A stretch of 36,521 nucleotides of DNA from Enhygromyxa salina (GCF_002994635.1 NZ_PVNL01000014.1:1-36521), one strand, 5' to 3'. Shown: positions 14,471 to 26,077, counted from the stretch's first letter. Notes: generated from the sequence alone by a model not told the origin. Program-made: numbers and translations.

Positions 14471-15529
14471 TCAGCGCAACGTCGCAAGCGCGCTGCGTCG
14501 GCGGTGGGCGTCGAGCCCGAGCTCGACGAGCCGGGTGATCAGCTCCGAGTAGGCGACGCCGGCGGCACCCATCATCTTGGGATACATGCTGATCGACGTG
14601 AAGCCCGGCATGGTGTTGACCTCGTTGAGCCAGGGCGTCAGCGAGCCTCGCTCGACCAGGAAGTCCACGCGCGCCAGCCCGGCGCCGCGGGTGGCTCGAA
14701 ACGCGCGAAGCGCCAGCTCGCGCAGCTGCTCGGTGGTGGCGGCCGGGAGCTCGGTCGGGATCGCGTAGGTCGCGACGTCGTCGATGTACTTGCTCTCGTA
14801 GGTGTACCACTGCCCCGTGGGCAAGATGATCTCGCCGGGCATGCTGACGATCGTGTCCGGGCCGCCGTCGCCCAACACCGCAAGCTCGATCTCGCGCGCG
14901 TCGAGGCCCTGCTCGACGATGATCCGGGTGTCGTAGCGCAAGGCGAGGGCGAGCGCGGCGTCGAGCTGCGCGCGGTCGGCCGCGCGGCTCACCCCGACCG
15001 AGGATCCCTGGTTGGCGGGCTTGACGAAGACCGGGTAGCCGAGCTGTGCGGCGGTCGCGTGAGCGCGGGCGAGCGCCGGCTCGTGGCCCTCGAGCACGAC
15101 GTCGAGGCTGACGCCGGGGGTCACGGGGATCTCGTAGGGCGCGGCGGCCACGTGATGCTTGAACGCGGCCTTGTCCATGCACAGCGACGAGGCCAGCACC
15201 CCCGACCCGACATAGGGGACGCCCAGCACCTCGAACAGACCCTGGAACGTGCCGTCCTCGCCGTGGGGGCCGTGCAACAGCGGGAACACGCAGGCGCACG
15301 AGCGCAGCAGCGGGGCGATCTGATCGACGTCGTCACCCTCGCGGATGAGCTCGGCGAGCGGGCGCGCCGAGGACCCGGTCTTGAACCGACCCTCGCGCGT
15401 CACCGCGATCGGCACCGGCTCGAAGCGGTCGCGGTCGACCGCGGCGAGGACCTCGGTCGCGCTGCGGATCGAGACCTCGTGCTCCGAAGAGCGACCTCCA
15501 TAGATCAGGGCGAGGCGCTGATGGCTCAT
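14471..15529 (-). CDS. ddl: D-alanine--D-alanine ligase
   Basis: A 352-residue ATP-grasp enzyme that joins two D-Ala for peptidoglycan precursors in the cytoplasm. Recognisable parts: N-terminal GGRSSEHEVS (Glu16, binds the first D-Ala), HGPHGEDG (86-93), the ATP-binding KPANQGSSVGVS, a flexible lid, ARVDF, and the metal-binding NEVNTMPGFTSISMYPKM. Length and order are normal. The Tyr in QWYTYESKY suggests a D-Ala-D-Ala rather than D-Ala-D-Lac type, though this is only suggestive. It starts 15 bases after the dacB stop, so the two genes probably form an operon and both serve the cell wall. Confidence 0.96.
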   Translation of the reverse strand: MSHQRLALIYGGRSSEHEVSIRSATEVLAAVDRDRFEPVPIAVTREGRFKTGSSARPLAELIREGDDVDQIAPLLRSCACVFPLLHGPHGEDGTFQGLFEVLGVPYVGSGVLASSLCMDKAAFKHHVAAAPYEIPVTPGVSLDVVLEGHEPALARAHATAAQLGYPVFVKPANQGSSVGVSRAADRAQLDAALALALRYDTRIIVEQGLDAREIELAVLGDGGPDTIVSMPGEIILPTGQWYTYESKYIDDVATYAIPTELPAATTEQLRELALRAFRATRGAGLARVDFLVERGSLTPWLNEVNTMPGFTSISMYPKMMGAAGVAYSELITRLVELGLDAHRRRSALATLR

Positions 15530-15544
15530 GCTCGAGTCCCGGTA

Positions 15545-17116
15545 TCACAGCCGCAGCAGCGCCGCGACCACTTGATCTTGGGCGGCCCGACTGCGGTCGA
15601 GCTCCCCGCCGTTGACGAGCACCGAGAACCCGAGATTCCGCCCGTCGGACGATGCGCGGACGATCCCCGAGAGGCTGCTCGCGCCCGCGTAGGTGCCGGT
15701 CTTGGCCAGCACCCGGGCGCCAGCGTGGGGTGTTCGGCCGTGGAGGGTGCCCTCACCGCCGGCCTTGGCGAAGCTCGCCAGCAGCGCGTTGGCCGGCGAG
15801 CCCGGCCGCTGCGCCAGGCTCAGCACGTCCACGAGGAAGCTCGGGCTCAGCCGGCCGTCGTGTGACAGGCCCGATCCATTGACGAAGCGCTGGGCGTCGG
15901 CGCGGGTCGGGCTCACGCGCGCGGCGAAGCGATCGAGCAGCTCGACGCCCGCGGCCCAGGTGCCCGGCTCGCCAGTCGCCCGCCACGCCAGCGTGCGCAG
16001 GATCTGCTCGGCCGTGAAGTTGTTCGAGTAGCGCAGGGCCGAGCTCGAGACCGTGATCAGCGTGGCCGACTGATGGGTGGCGATCAGCGCGGCGTCGGCC
16101 GAGGCCCGACCGCGCGCGACCGGCAGCGGCTCGCCCCCGCTGTGGGCGGCCAGCAGCTCCGCGAAGTTGTGGCCCGCGACCAGCCCCGGATCGGCGACCC
16201 GGCGACGCACGCTGATCGGCGCGTGGCCGCCCGGGATCGCGCCGACGACCTCGACGATCGTCCGTCCGTCGGCGCCGGGGCGGGTCGTCACCTCGAGCGA
16301 CCCGGCCTCGGTGCGGGTGTCGGCGATCAGCTCGATCGCGGCGCCGCTTGGCTCGAGGTGGATCTGTGCGGGCCGCAGGTAGGCGCCCGGTGACGTGGTG
16401 ATCTCGACGGTGCCGTAGTCGAGCGCGAGCGCGCCACTGGGCGCGATGTAGCTCTCGCCTGGGCCGTCGCTGCGAAACCCGGGACCGAGCGTGCGCCCGT
16501 CGAACACGGAGTCGTCGATGATCAAGCGGCGGATCCCACCAAGCTCGATCTCACTGGCCACCCGCGCAGCGAGGCGGTGCAGATCGCGGACGTGAAGATC
16601 GGGGTCCCCTTCGCCGCGCAGAATCAGCGCGTCGCCCTCGCGCAGGACCTTGGTCTCGAAACGATAGTCCGCGCCGAGCAGCTCGACCGCGGCGATCGCC
16701 GTGATCAGCTTCTGGTTGCTGGCCGGATTCAGGGCCCGATCGGCGTCGCGGGCCAGCAACACCTCGCCTCGCTCGAGATCACGAATCTCCACGGCCACCC
16801 GCCCATCCACGCCCGAGAGCGCCGCTTCGACCCGCAGTCGCAAGCTGCGCTCCGTCGCCGCCGCCGTGTGCCGCTGGATCGGGACCAGGGCCTGCAGCCG
16901 GGCGTTGATCAGCGCGGGCCAGCTCCGGCTCTGGGGGGCGTCCGCCGGGATATCCGTCGCCAGCAGGGTGGCCACGCTGTGGGGGATCGGCGCTGCCGTG
17001 GGCTCGGGTTGAACTGGGTCCGCCTCGTCGGGCCTGGCCGCGCCCGCGAACCCGGCCCGGGTCAGCAGCCCGGACAGCAGGAACACGGCGAACAGTGGGG
17101 AGTAGCGACGCAGCAC
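15545..17116 (-). CDS. dacB: D-alanyl-D-alanine carboxypeptidase/endopeptidase (PBP4 class)
   Basis: The start is uncertain. I use the GTG at 17116 (523 residues) because it places a normal export signal at once (LRRYSPLFAVFLLSGLL); the frame is open up to 17347, but that overlaps the serS start. Family S13 motifs are complete: PASNQKLITA (Ser133 nucleophile, Lys136), YSNNFTAEQ (SxN box, near residue 370) and LAKTGTY (KTG box, near 480). The region between the first two motifs holds the large inserted domain typical of DacB/PBP4. The enzyme trims or cleaves D-Ala-linked peptide cross-links in the periplasm. It precedes ddl by 15 bases, pairing a hydrolase and a synthetase of the D-Ala-D-Ala unit. 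Confidence 0.92.
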   Translation of the reverse strand: MLRRYSPLFAVFLLSGLLTRAGFAGAARPDEADPVQPEPTAAPIPHSVATLLATDIPADAPQSRSWPALINARLQALVPIQRHTAAATERSLRLRVEAALSGVDGRVAVEIRDLERGEVLLARDADRALNPASNQKLITAIAAVELLGADYRFETKVLREGDALILRGEGDPDLHVRDLHRLAARVASEIELGGIRRLIIDDSVFDGRTLGPGFRSDGPGESYIAPSGALALDYGTVEITTSPGAYLRPAQIHLEPSGAAIELIADTRTEAGSLEVTTRPGADGRTIVEVVGAIPGGHAPISVRRRVADPGLVAGHNFAELLAAHSGGEPLPVARGRASADAALIATHQSATLITVSSSALRYSNNFTAEQILRTLAWRATGEPGTWAAGVELLDRFAARVSPTRADAQRFVNGSGLSHDGRLSPSFLVDVLSLAQRPGSPANALLASFAKAGGEGTLHGRTPHAGARVLAKTGTYAGASSLSGIVRASSDGRNLGFSVLVNGGELDRSRAAQDQVVAALLRL

Positions 17117-17268
17117 GGGGACTCGCAGAGGGTCCCCCGCTATCCCACGCACGCCCGCGCCGACCAAAAAATCATCGCGCCGGGGCACCTGGACGGACGC
17201 TGAGCCCTCGCGAGCGGGTGCGGGACGGGTGCGGGACGTGGGCGGTGAAGGCCGGAGGCGACCCACAC

Positions 17269-17297
17269 TTGACACCCCGTCGGCGCTGGGCTTTGAC
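17269..17297 (+). promoter_or_regulatory. Possible sigma-70 promoter of serS
   Basis: A perfect -35 box TTGACA (17269-17274) is followed after 17 bases by TTTGAC (17292-17297), a poor -10 box. Transcription would begin near 17304, almost at the ATG 17307, which would give a leaderless or nearly leaderless message. Also possible is a chance match. Confidence 0.3.
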
Positions 17298-17306
17298 GGC
17301 TTCCCC

Positions 17307-18680
17307 ATGCTCGACATCAAGCTGCTGCGCGACGACCCCGAGCGCATCGCTCAGAACCTGCGCGATCGTGGCACGCGCGTGTTCGCTGATCTCGTTGACA
17401 CGCCCGAGTCCGACTGGGCCGCGCAGACGATCGCGCGGCTCGCCAGCCTCGACGAGCGCTACCGGGATCTGCTCAGCGCCGCCGAGGATCTGCGCCGCGA
17501 GCAAAACGAGAATTCCGCGGCGACCAAGGCCGTCGCCAAGCTGCCCAAGGATCAGCAGGCGGCCGCCCGCGCGCCGCTGATCGAGGCCGGTCGCGCGATG
17601 CGAGACCGGGAGAAGCAGCTGCGCGACGACACCGACGCGGCGTTGCGTGCCCGCGACGAAGCCTGGTCGCTGGTCCCCAACCTGACCCACCCCGACACCC
17701 CTCGGGGCCACCGCGACGCCGACCACGCCGAGCTACATCAGTGGGGGCAGCGGCGCGACTTCGCGGCCGAGGGCTTCGTGCCCAAAGACCACCTCGAGCT
17801 GGCCGAGGCGCTGGATCTGGTCGACTTCGCGTCCGGGGCCAAGGTCGTCGGGCAAAAATTCTACTACCTGGTCAATGAGGCCGTGCTGCTCGACATGGCG
17901 CTGCAGCGGCACGCGCTCGAGGTCGCGCGCAAGCATGGCTTCAAGCTACACACGACCCCCGACCTCGCGCGGGTCGAGATCCTCGATGGCCTCGGGTTCA
18001 ACCCACGCGGCGAGTCGACCCAGGTCTACAGCATCGCCAACTCGGATCTGTGCCTGGTCGGCACCGCCGAGATCACGCTGGGCGGGATGCTGGCCGACGA
18101 GATCCTCGACGCCGAGCGGCTGCCGCTGCTGGTCGCCGGACTCTCGCACTGCTTTCGGACCGAGGCCGGCTCGCACGGGCAGGAGTCGCGGGGGCTGTAT
18201 CGCGTGCATCAGTTCACCAAGGTCGAGCTGTTCGCGTTCACGGCCGGCGAGCTCGAGATCAGCGAGGCCATGCACGCGCGCCTGCGCGACATCGAAGAAG
18301 AGATCTTCCAGAGCCTGGGGCTGCCCTACCGGGTCATCGACATCGCCAGCGGCGATCTGGGCGGGCCGGCCTACCGCAAGTTCGACCTCGAGGCGTGGAT
18401 GCCCGGCCGCGGCGACTGGGGCGAGATCACCAGCACCAGCAACTGCACCGACTACCAGGCCCGGCGGCTCAAGATCCGTTATCGGCCCGAGCCGGTCGAC
18501 GGCAAGAAGCAAAAGCCACGCATGGTCCACATGCTCAACGGCACCGCGGTCGCGACCAGTCGGGCGTTGGTCGCGGTGCTCGAGAACTATCAACAGGCCG
18601 ACGGCAGCGTGGTGGTTCCGGAGGTCCTGCGGCCGCTGTGCGGGTTTGACCGGATCGGGCCCGCTCGCCCTGCGGCGTAA
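17307..18680 (+). CDS. serS: Serine--tRNA ligase
   Basis: The ATG at 17307 (MLDIKLLRDDPERIAQNL) matches the universal start of bacterial SerRS; the product has 457 residues. The N-terminal 110 residues form the long antiparallel coiled coil that grips tRNA-Ser. Class II motif 2 is the CFRTEAGSHGQESRGLYRVHQF region, followed by KVELF. Motif 3 is near the end, with NGTAVATSRALVAVLENYQ. Serine and ATP contacts (TAEI, SNCTDYQARR) are present. It charges tRNA-Ser with serine in the cytoplasm, and also tRNA-Sec if present. Single gene, divergent from dacB, facing the isocitrate dehydrogenase gene. Confidence 0.97.
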   Translation: MLDIKLLRDDPERIAQNLRDRGTRVFADLVDTPESDWAAQTIARLASLDERYRDLLSAAEDLRREQNENSAATKAVAKLPKDQQAAARAPLIEAGRAMRDREKQLRDDTDAALRARDEAWSLVPNLTHPDTPRGHRDADHAELHQWGQRRDFAAEGFVPKDHLELAEALDLVDFASGAKVVGQKFYYLVNEAVLLDMALQRHALEVARKHGFKLHTTPDLARVEILDGLGFNPRGESTQVYSIANSDLCLVGTAEITLGGMLADEILDAERLPLLVAGLSHCFRTEAGSHGQESRGLYRVHQFTKVELFAFTAGELEISEAMHARLRDIEEEIFQSLGLPYRVIDIASGDLGGPAYRKFDLEAWMPGRGDWGEITSTSNCTDYQARRLKIRYRPEPVDGKKQKPRMVHMLNGTAVATSRALVAVLENYQQADGSVVVPEVLRPLCGFDRIGPARPAA

Positions 18681-18696
18681 GCCGGCTGACGCCGAC

Positions 18697-18876
18697 TCAG
18701 CCCGCCCGCTGGATCGCCCACGAGGTCTCGGGATCGGGGTTGCAGACGACGCCCGACTGGGCCTGCACGGCCCAGAATCGCCATGACTCCTGAGCGATCG
18801 TGGTGAAGTCGTCCTCGCCTGGGTACACCGACGCAAGCACCCCCAGGGCTCGCGCGGTGCCGGGCTGCTCGGCGTT
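18697..18876 (-). pseudogene. Coding-like orphan frame directly after the isocitrate dehydrogenase stop
   Basis: Beyond the TAG of the dehydrogenase gene (18879-18877) the same frame stays open for 59 codons to a TGA at 18699-18697. The codons have the high G/C third positions of real genes here and read VLASVYPGEDDF, then AQESWRFWAVQAQSG, then CNPDPETSW. Monomeric isocitrate dehydrogenases normally end with ATFN...A as this one does, so this is not a missing part of it. No ATG exists; a GTG within (VLASVY) is possible. It may be the 3' remnant of another gene. I do not recognise the family. Confidence 0.35.
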
Positions 18877-21717
<2,841 letters not shown>

Positions 21718-22326
21718 ATGTACGACACACGAAACAAAAGGAAAGCGCTCTTGTGCATCATGTTCGGCGGCTTGGCGCTGGCTACCGCTGGATGCGACAC
21801 CGAGGCAGACATCAGCACCGACGACTACGCCGCCATCGCAACCGACGCCGACCCCGGTGACGGAGCGAACAGCGCGGACAGCTTTCGAGGCTGGATCGGC
21901 TATACGTCAGAGGAGTATCCGTCGCTCATTTGCCCCAATTCCAACGCCGTTCGCGGGTTCGACTGCACCGGCTCATACTGCGACAACGTGAGCCCGTACT
22001 GTGAGCAAGTGGGCGGCACGTCGGTCGGGTCGAGCTACTGGACCTCGTACTTCTCCGAGGAGGGGTCGGGCTACGACGACGAAGGCCACTGCTGGGGAAA
22101 CGACGAGTGGATGACGGGTGTCGACTGCTCGGGTAGCTACTGCGATGATCTGAGCCTGCGCTGCACCAAGTTCCTGGGCTCGAATACCGGCAACTGCTAC
22201 TGGTCGGGCTGGTACTCCGAGGAGCAGTCCGCGTTCATGGCCGCCACCGGTCACTACATCAAGGGGATGGAGTGCGGCGGCAGCTACTGCGACAATAAAC
22301 GCTACAGGTACTGCAAGATGGTATAG
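21718..22326 (+). CDS. Lipoprotein with three Cys-rich GSYCDN-type repeats
   Basis: A 202-residue product from the ATG at 21718, with a purine-rich GGGACGAGG just upstream. Signal peptide with lipobox ATAGC (Cys26), then an acidic linker (26-55). The mature part is three copies of about 45 residues, each with W-x-x-Y-S/T-SEE or similar, then G-x-x-C and a final C-x-GSYCDN/D followed by a last Cys: GFDCTGSYCDN, GVDCSGSYCDD, GMECGGSYCDN. Each repeat seems to hold two disulfides. Similar repeats occur in secreted myxobacterial and actinobacterial proteins, sometimes beside enzymes, but I know no proven role. A carbohydrate- or protein-binding surface lipoprotein is an inference. Confidence 0.78.
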   Translation: MYDTRNKRKALLCIMFGGLALATAGCDTEADISTDDYAAIATDADPGDGANSADSFRGWIGYTSEEYPSLICPNSNAVRGFDCTGSYCDNVSPYCEQVGGTSVGSSYWTSYFSEEGSGYDDEGHCWGNDEWMTGVDCSGSYCDDLSLRCTKFLGSNTGNCYWSGWYSEEQSAFMAATGHYIKGMECGGSYCDNKRYRYCKMV

Positions 22327-22418
22327 TTCGTAGCGGCGGCATCCTACGGCCGCCGCGTCTCGAGCTTGATTGCGGCGGGTTGCCGGGCGGTGTACGCTTG
22401 GCCGCGGTCGAGGCCGCT

Positions 22419-22428
22419 CCCCCCCCCC
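22419..22428 (+). repeat. Homopolymer of ten C
   Basis: C10 directly before the ATG (22430) of the broken lipoprotein gene. Long mononucleotide runs are prone to slippage in replication and in sequencing. Here it lies outside the reading frame but within the ribosome-binding region. Confidence 0.9.
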
Positions 22429-22429
22429 G

Positions 22430-22949
22430 ATGAAGCGCGCGACCTTCACGAAGCCTTGGCCGCCACCGCTCGAATCTCCTGCTGCGCGGCGTTGCTGGCA
22501 AGTCCGGGCTGTCGGTCGGAGCCCAGCACCAGCCCCGAGCCGGACTCGCGCGATGAAATTGACGACGGAGCCGCGCCAGCGGTGATCGCCGAGCCCGATC
22601 CGCCGACGAGTGTGGCCACGCAAACTTCGGCTGGCGGCTGCTCCCGCGCCTGCTCGCCGACGCAGACGCGGGGTCGCTCGACCGGCTTGGCGACTACCTC
22701 GAGGTCGCGTTCGCCGAGCTCGAGCGGCACGAGCTCGCCCATTTGCCGGCTGGCTTCGCGTTCCCGGCTGGCGGCGAGGCGTTTGGGCTGTGCAATGGGG
22801 CAGCCGCGCGCGAGCTGTTCTACGCGTGCGTGGAGGCGGTGATCATTCCGGGGCTCGAAGCTCACGGCTTGCCGGCCCGGCGGGCCTGGGTCCGCCGCCG
22901 GGCAATCGCCACCCGCCGCGATGATCTAACCCAACCCGCCTACGCCTAA
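22430..22949 (+). pseudogene. Lipoprotein gene broken by two frameshifts
   Basis: From the ATG at 22430 the first codons read MKRATFTK, a typical positive signal-peptide start. The next frame then reads ALAATARISCCAALLASPGC, the hydrophobic core and lipobox, followed by an acidic linker (EPDSRDEIDDG). One G missing near 22453 would join them. A second shift near 22605 is needed to enter the frame ANFGWRLLPRLLADADAG, LEVAFAELERHELAHL, ACVEAVIIPGLEAHGL, which ends at 22949. The joined product has about 170 residues. Each segment has gene-like codon use and together they form a sensible lipoprotein. I do not recognise the C-terminal domain. Real pseudogene and sequencing error are both possible. 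Confidence 0.5.
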
Positions 22950-22954
22950 TCACG

Positions 22955-24274
22955 CTACTGCACCACGCAGTACGCCGACTCATCGTCGAGCTCTGCGGCC
23001 CGCGCCTGGGTCCCGGTGAGCAGGTCGCCCATCGCCAGCGCAAAGTCGTACTGGTGCAGCCCAGATCCAAACGGCGGCGCGGTCGAGAGGAACGGGTTGT
23101 CATATGCGATCGGGGTCCAGCGCTGCTCGTCCTCGCTCGCGTGGCTGATCTCGAGATACACCCCGTCATCGTCGACGCAGTTGGCCGCGTAGAATTGTGG
23201 GAACGCGATGAACGGGGTCGAGACCGTCATGGGGATCGGCGCCAGCGCGCTGAACAGCTGCTCGTTGAGGGTCTCGGGCACCTTGAAGTAGGACATGGCG
23301 TAGACCTCACCCTCCATCTCATCGGCGATGCTGGTGCAGGCGGTGGTCTCGTGTCCGACCCACTCCCCGAAGGTCGTGGGCGGCTCGTCGATCGGTCCAT
23401 TGCCCCGCAGATAGCTGTTGAACGTGATGTAGCAGGCCGTCTGATCCGAGTCCTCGCAAGCGGGAATGAACTCGAACGAATTGGCCTGAATGTCCGCGCC
23501 GATCGGCATGACCGCGACCAGGCGGCTGAGCAGGGCAGGGTTGTCCTGGATCAGCCGCTCGAACAGCATCCGGGTCAGGATCCCGCCCTGCGAGTAGCCC
23601 AGGATCACGAGCTTGCGCCCGTTCCAGTGGTTGGCCAGGTAGTGGACAAACGCGTCCTCCACGTCCTGATAGGCGATCTCCAGGTAGATGTCTCGGATCG
23701 CGCGCAGCTCGGGCACGAACACCACCGCGTTGGCCGAGTGATACAGCGGCGCGATGACACGGCCGATCGTCGAGAACCGGGCCGCGGTCTCGGTCGTGAA
23801 TTGCTTGATGTTGGTGAGATCCGAGAGGTCGTCGTTACCCGGCGCAAACGCGTCGAGCTCGACCGTGGGATGGACAAAGAAGACGTCGAGCTCGGGATCC
23901 TCGGGCCGGATCGAATGAACGATCTCGACCGACATATCCGGGTGGATGACCGTCGTGTCGAGGTTGACCGAGGCCACGAAGTCGTCGGCAGCGTCGGGCC
24001 CAGCGAGCCACATGTCAGCGGCGGCGTAAGGGTTGGTCTGCGGGTTGTAGTCAGTCAACAGCTCGCTGATGTCGAGCTCGTCACAGTGGCCGTGACCGTG
24101 GCCGTTGCCGTGGCCGTGCTGGTGGCCGTGGCCGTGCTGGTGGCCGTGAGCGTGGCCGTGACCGTTGTGGTGGGACCGGAGTGAATCGTATTTTTCTTCC
24201 CCATCGCATCCGAATGTGAGCAGGAGAGCGAGTGGGAGCGGAAACGCGCGGTAAAGCATGCGCACCACTCGCAT
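22955..24274 (-). CDS. DUF3089-family hydrolase lipoprotein with a His-Gly tract
   Basis: A 439-residue lipoprotein (ATG 24274; another ATG five codons later). Lipobox LTFGC, Cys23. Residues 35-63 contain 14 His, mostly as GH, in the spacing H-x-H, ending in Cys64: a likely metal-binding tail. Then follows the alpha/beta-hydrolase of the DUF3089 type: DVFFVHPTVEL (130-140), PLYHSANAV, AYQDVEDAFVHYL, and the nucleophile elbow GYSQGG with Ser228. A late His in SGLHQYDFAL may finish the triad. The protein should be on a membrane surface as an esterase-like enzyme. The tract makes it special among such proteins: zinc, copper or nickel binding is a reasonable inference. It follows the FG-GAP gene by 126 bases on the same strand. 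Confidence 0.82.
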   Translation of the reverse strand: MRVVRMLYRAFPLPLALLLTFGCDGEEKYDSLRSHHNGHGHAHGHQHGHGHQHGHGNGHGHGHCDELDISELLTDYNPQTNPYAAADMWLAGPDAADDFVASVNLDTTVIHPDMSVEIVHSIRPEDPELDVFFVHPTVELDAFAPGNDDLSDLTNIKQFTTETAARFSTIGRVIAPLYHSANAVVFVPELRAIRDIYLEIAYQDVEDAFVHYLANHWNGRKLVILGYSQGGILTRMLFERLIQDNPALLSRLVAVMPIGADIQANSFEFIPACEDSDQTACYITFNSYLRGNGPIDEPPTTFGEWVGHETTACTSIADEMEGEVYAMSYFKVPETLNEQLFSALAPIPMTVSTPFIAFPQFYAANCVDDDGVYLEISHASEDEQRWTPIAYDNPFLSTAPPFGSGLHQYDFALAMGDLLTGTQARAAELDDESAYCVVQ

Positions 24275-24400
24275 GATGCAATTTTGTTTACAAGTGGCCC
24301 GCTGCTGGCCATTGGCTGCGGATCACGACAAACAACGATCTAACGTTGTGTGTGAAACCGCGCCGCCTCACGTGAGCCAGCCAACGCGTGTGGTGTCAGC

Positions 24401-26077
24401 TCAGCCCTGCGGCGGCGGCTGACACACGCCGCCCCCCTCGATCTGCGCGTTGGTCCGAAACGTGTTGAGCTTCTCCCAGTGCGGCTGCTCGAATTGCGGG
24501 ATCGTCCCGTCTTCCCGCACATTTGTCACGTGGTAGGTGTGCTGATTGTAGATCCGCCGGGCCTGAATCCAGCGATCTTGGACATCACGAACAACCTGCA
24601 CGGCGGGCGCGGTCTGGTTGCCCTGCCAGCTGACGTTCGAGACCACCACGATCTCCGCCGAGCCGTCGTTGTCGACGTCGGCGACCACGGGATACTCCAC
24701 GATCGTGCCGCTGCTGCGCGGGACCTGCAGCAGCGCGTTGCCGCTGCCGTCGTACACGTACAGGTTGGTCTCGTCGGCGTACATCGCCTCGGCGATGCTG
24801 TCGCCGTCAAAGTCGAACGCGGTACCGGCCGCGATCCCGCTGGAGTCGAGCACGTTGGCCTGCCACAAGATCGACCCGTCGCCCTCGTACACGGCGTAGT
24901 GGTTTTGTGACGAGACCGCGTACTCGGGCTGCCCGTCGCCGTCGAAGTCGTGGATCGTCGCGGGCCGCCGCCACACGTTGCCGCCGACGGGGTCGCCCGT
25001 TGGCGTGAGGTTCATGTACTTGATCGTGCCGTCGTGCTCGATCACCGACAGGCCGTTGGCGTTGGTCAGCAGCACCTCGGGCTGGCCGTCGCCGTCGAGA
25101 TCCCCCACCTGCGGGTAGCCGTCGCCCAGGTTGGTGGTCCACAGCACCGCGCCGTCGTGGTGGTAGGCGGCGTGGCCCATCACGATCTCGAGGTCGCCGT
25201 CCCCGTCGAGGTCGGCCGCGGTCGTGGCCGAGTAGTTGGGATCGGCGATCGGCATGGTCGCCTCGACGCTGCCGTCGATGTGATGCACGCGGTTGCCAGC
25301 GATGATCTCGGGGGTTCCGTCGTTGTCGACGTCGGCCAGCGCGAGCGAGCCGTAGACCGTGTTCCAGACCACGTTGCTCTGCCACGCCAGGCTGCCGTCG
25401 TTCTCGAGCGCGATCAGCTGGTGGGCCGCGTTGACCGCGACGATCTCGGAGACCCCGTCGTTGTCGATGTCGCCGATCGCCGGGGTCACGGTGGTGTCGA
25501 CCAGCACGGCGCTCTGCCACACGACCGCCCCGGTCTCGCCATCGAGCGCATACAGATGTCCGTTCCACTGCCCATAGGTGGCGAACAACCCGACGATGAC
25601 CTCGGGTACGTCGCAAAGGTCGATCGAGCCGTCGTCGTTGTCGTCGGTCAGGTTCGCGACGAGGGCGGTGGTCATCGACTGGGTCTCGCCGTCCATGCCC
25701 ATGAACGCCCACTGCACGTCGGGCTCGAACGCGTCGGGCGGGGCCGACTCCTCGCAGTCGCCGACCGCGTCCATGTCGTCGACGACCTCGCAGGTGGGGC
25801 CGGGCGGGGTGTCGTCGTTGTCGGGGATCTCGTTGAGATCGAACTTGGGTCCGTCGGTGTCGCTGGGATCGCCGTCGCCGTCGCCTGGATCGCCGTCGCC
25901 GTCGCCGGAGTTGGTGTCGCCGTCCCCGTCGCCGCTGGCGGAGCCGGTGCTGTCGAGGGTGGTCACGCCCGTGTCGACGGCCGTGGTCGAGTCCGCGGAT
26001 GACCCGCTGCCGCAGGCCGACATGAGCGCGAGCGAGACGCAGGAGACTCCAAGTGAGCGAGACGGCCAAACCAGCAT
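24401..26077 (-). CDS. FG-GAP/VCBS-repeat lipoprotein, paralogue 2
   Basis: The ATG at 26077 gives 558 residues. A far longer frame (to 27748) is open only because it shadows the AAA gene on the other strand. Lipobox LMSAC (Cys22), then Ser/Thr-rich and Asp-Gly linker (about 48-75). Asp-rich calcium loops repeat through the protein: DDNDDGSIDLCD, DIDNDGVSEI, DVDNDGTPEI, DLDGDGDLEI, DLDGDGQPEV, DFDGDGQPEY, DVDNDGSAEI. Its overall layout and the end block WIQARRIYNQHTYHVTNV equal those of the gene at 6897-8591, so the two are paralogues on opposite strands about 16 kb apart. An integrin-alpha-like propeller exposed on the cell surface is likely. Function unknown. Confidence 0.86.
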   Translation of the reverse strand: MLVWPSRSLGVSCVSLALMSACGSGSSADSTTAVDTGVTTLDSTGSASGDGDGDTNSGDGDGDPGDGDGDPSDTDGPKFDLNEIPDNDDTPPGPTCEVVDDMDAVGDCEESAPPDAFEPDVQWAFMGMDGETQSMTTALVANLTDDNDDGSIDLCDVPEVIVGLFATYGQWNGHLYALDGETGAVVWQSAVLVDTTVTPAIGDIDNDGVSEIVAVNAAHQLIALENDGSLAWQSNVVWNTVYGSLALADVDNDGTPEIIAGNRVHHIDGSVEATMPIADPNYSATTAADLDGDGDLEIVMGHAAYHHDGAVLWTTNLGDGYPQVGDLDGDGQPEVLLTNANGLSVIEHDGTIKYMNLTPTGDPVGGNVWRRPATIHDFDGDGQPEYAVSSQNHYAVYEGDGSILWQANVLDSSGIAAGTAFDFDGDSIAEAMYADETNLYVYDGSGNALLQVPRSSGTIVEYPVVADVDNDGSAEIVVVSNVSWQGNQTAPAVQVVRDVQDRWIQARRIYNQHTYHVTNVREDGTIPQFEQPHWEKLNTFRTNAQIEGGGVCQPPPQG

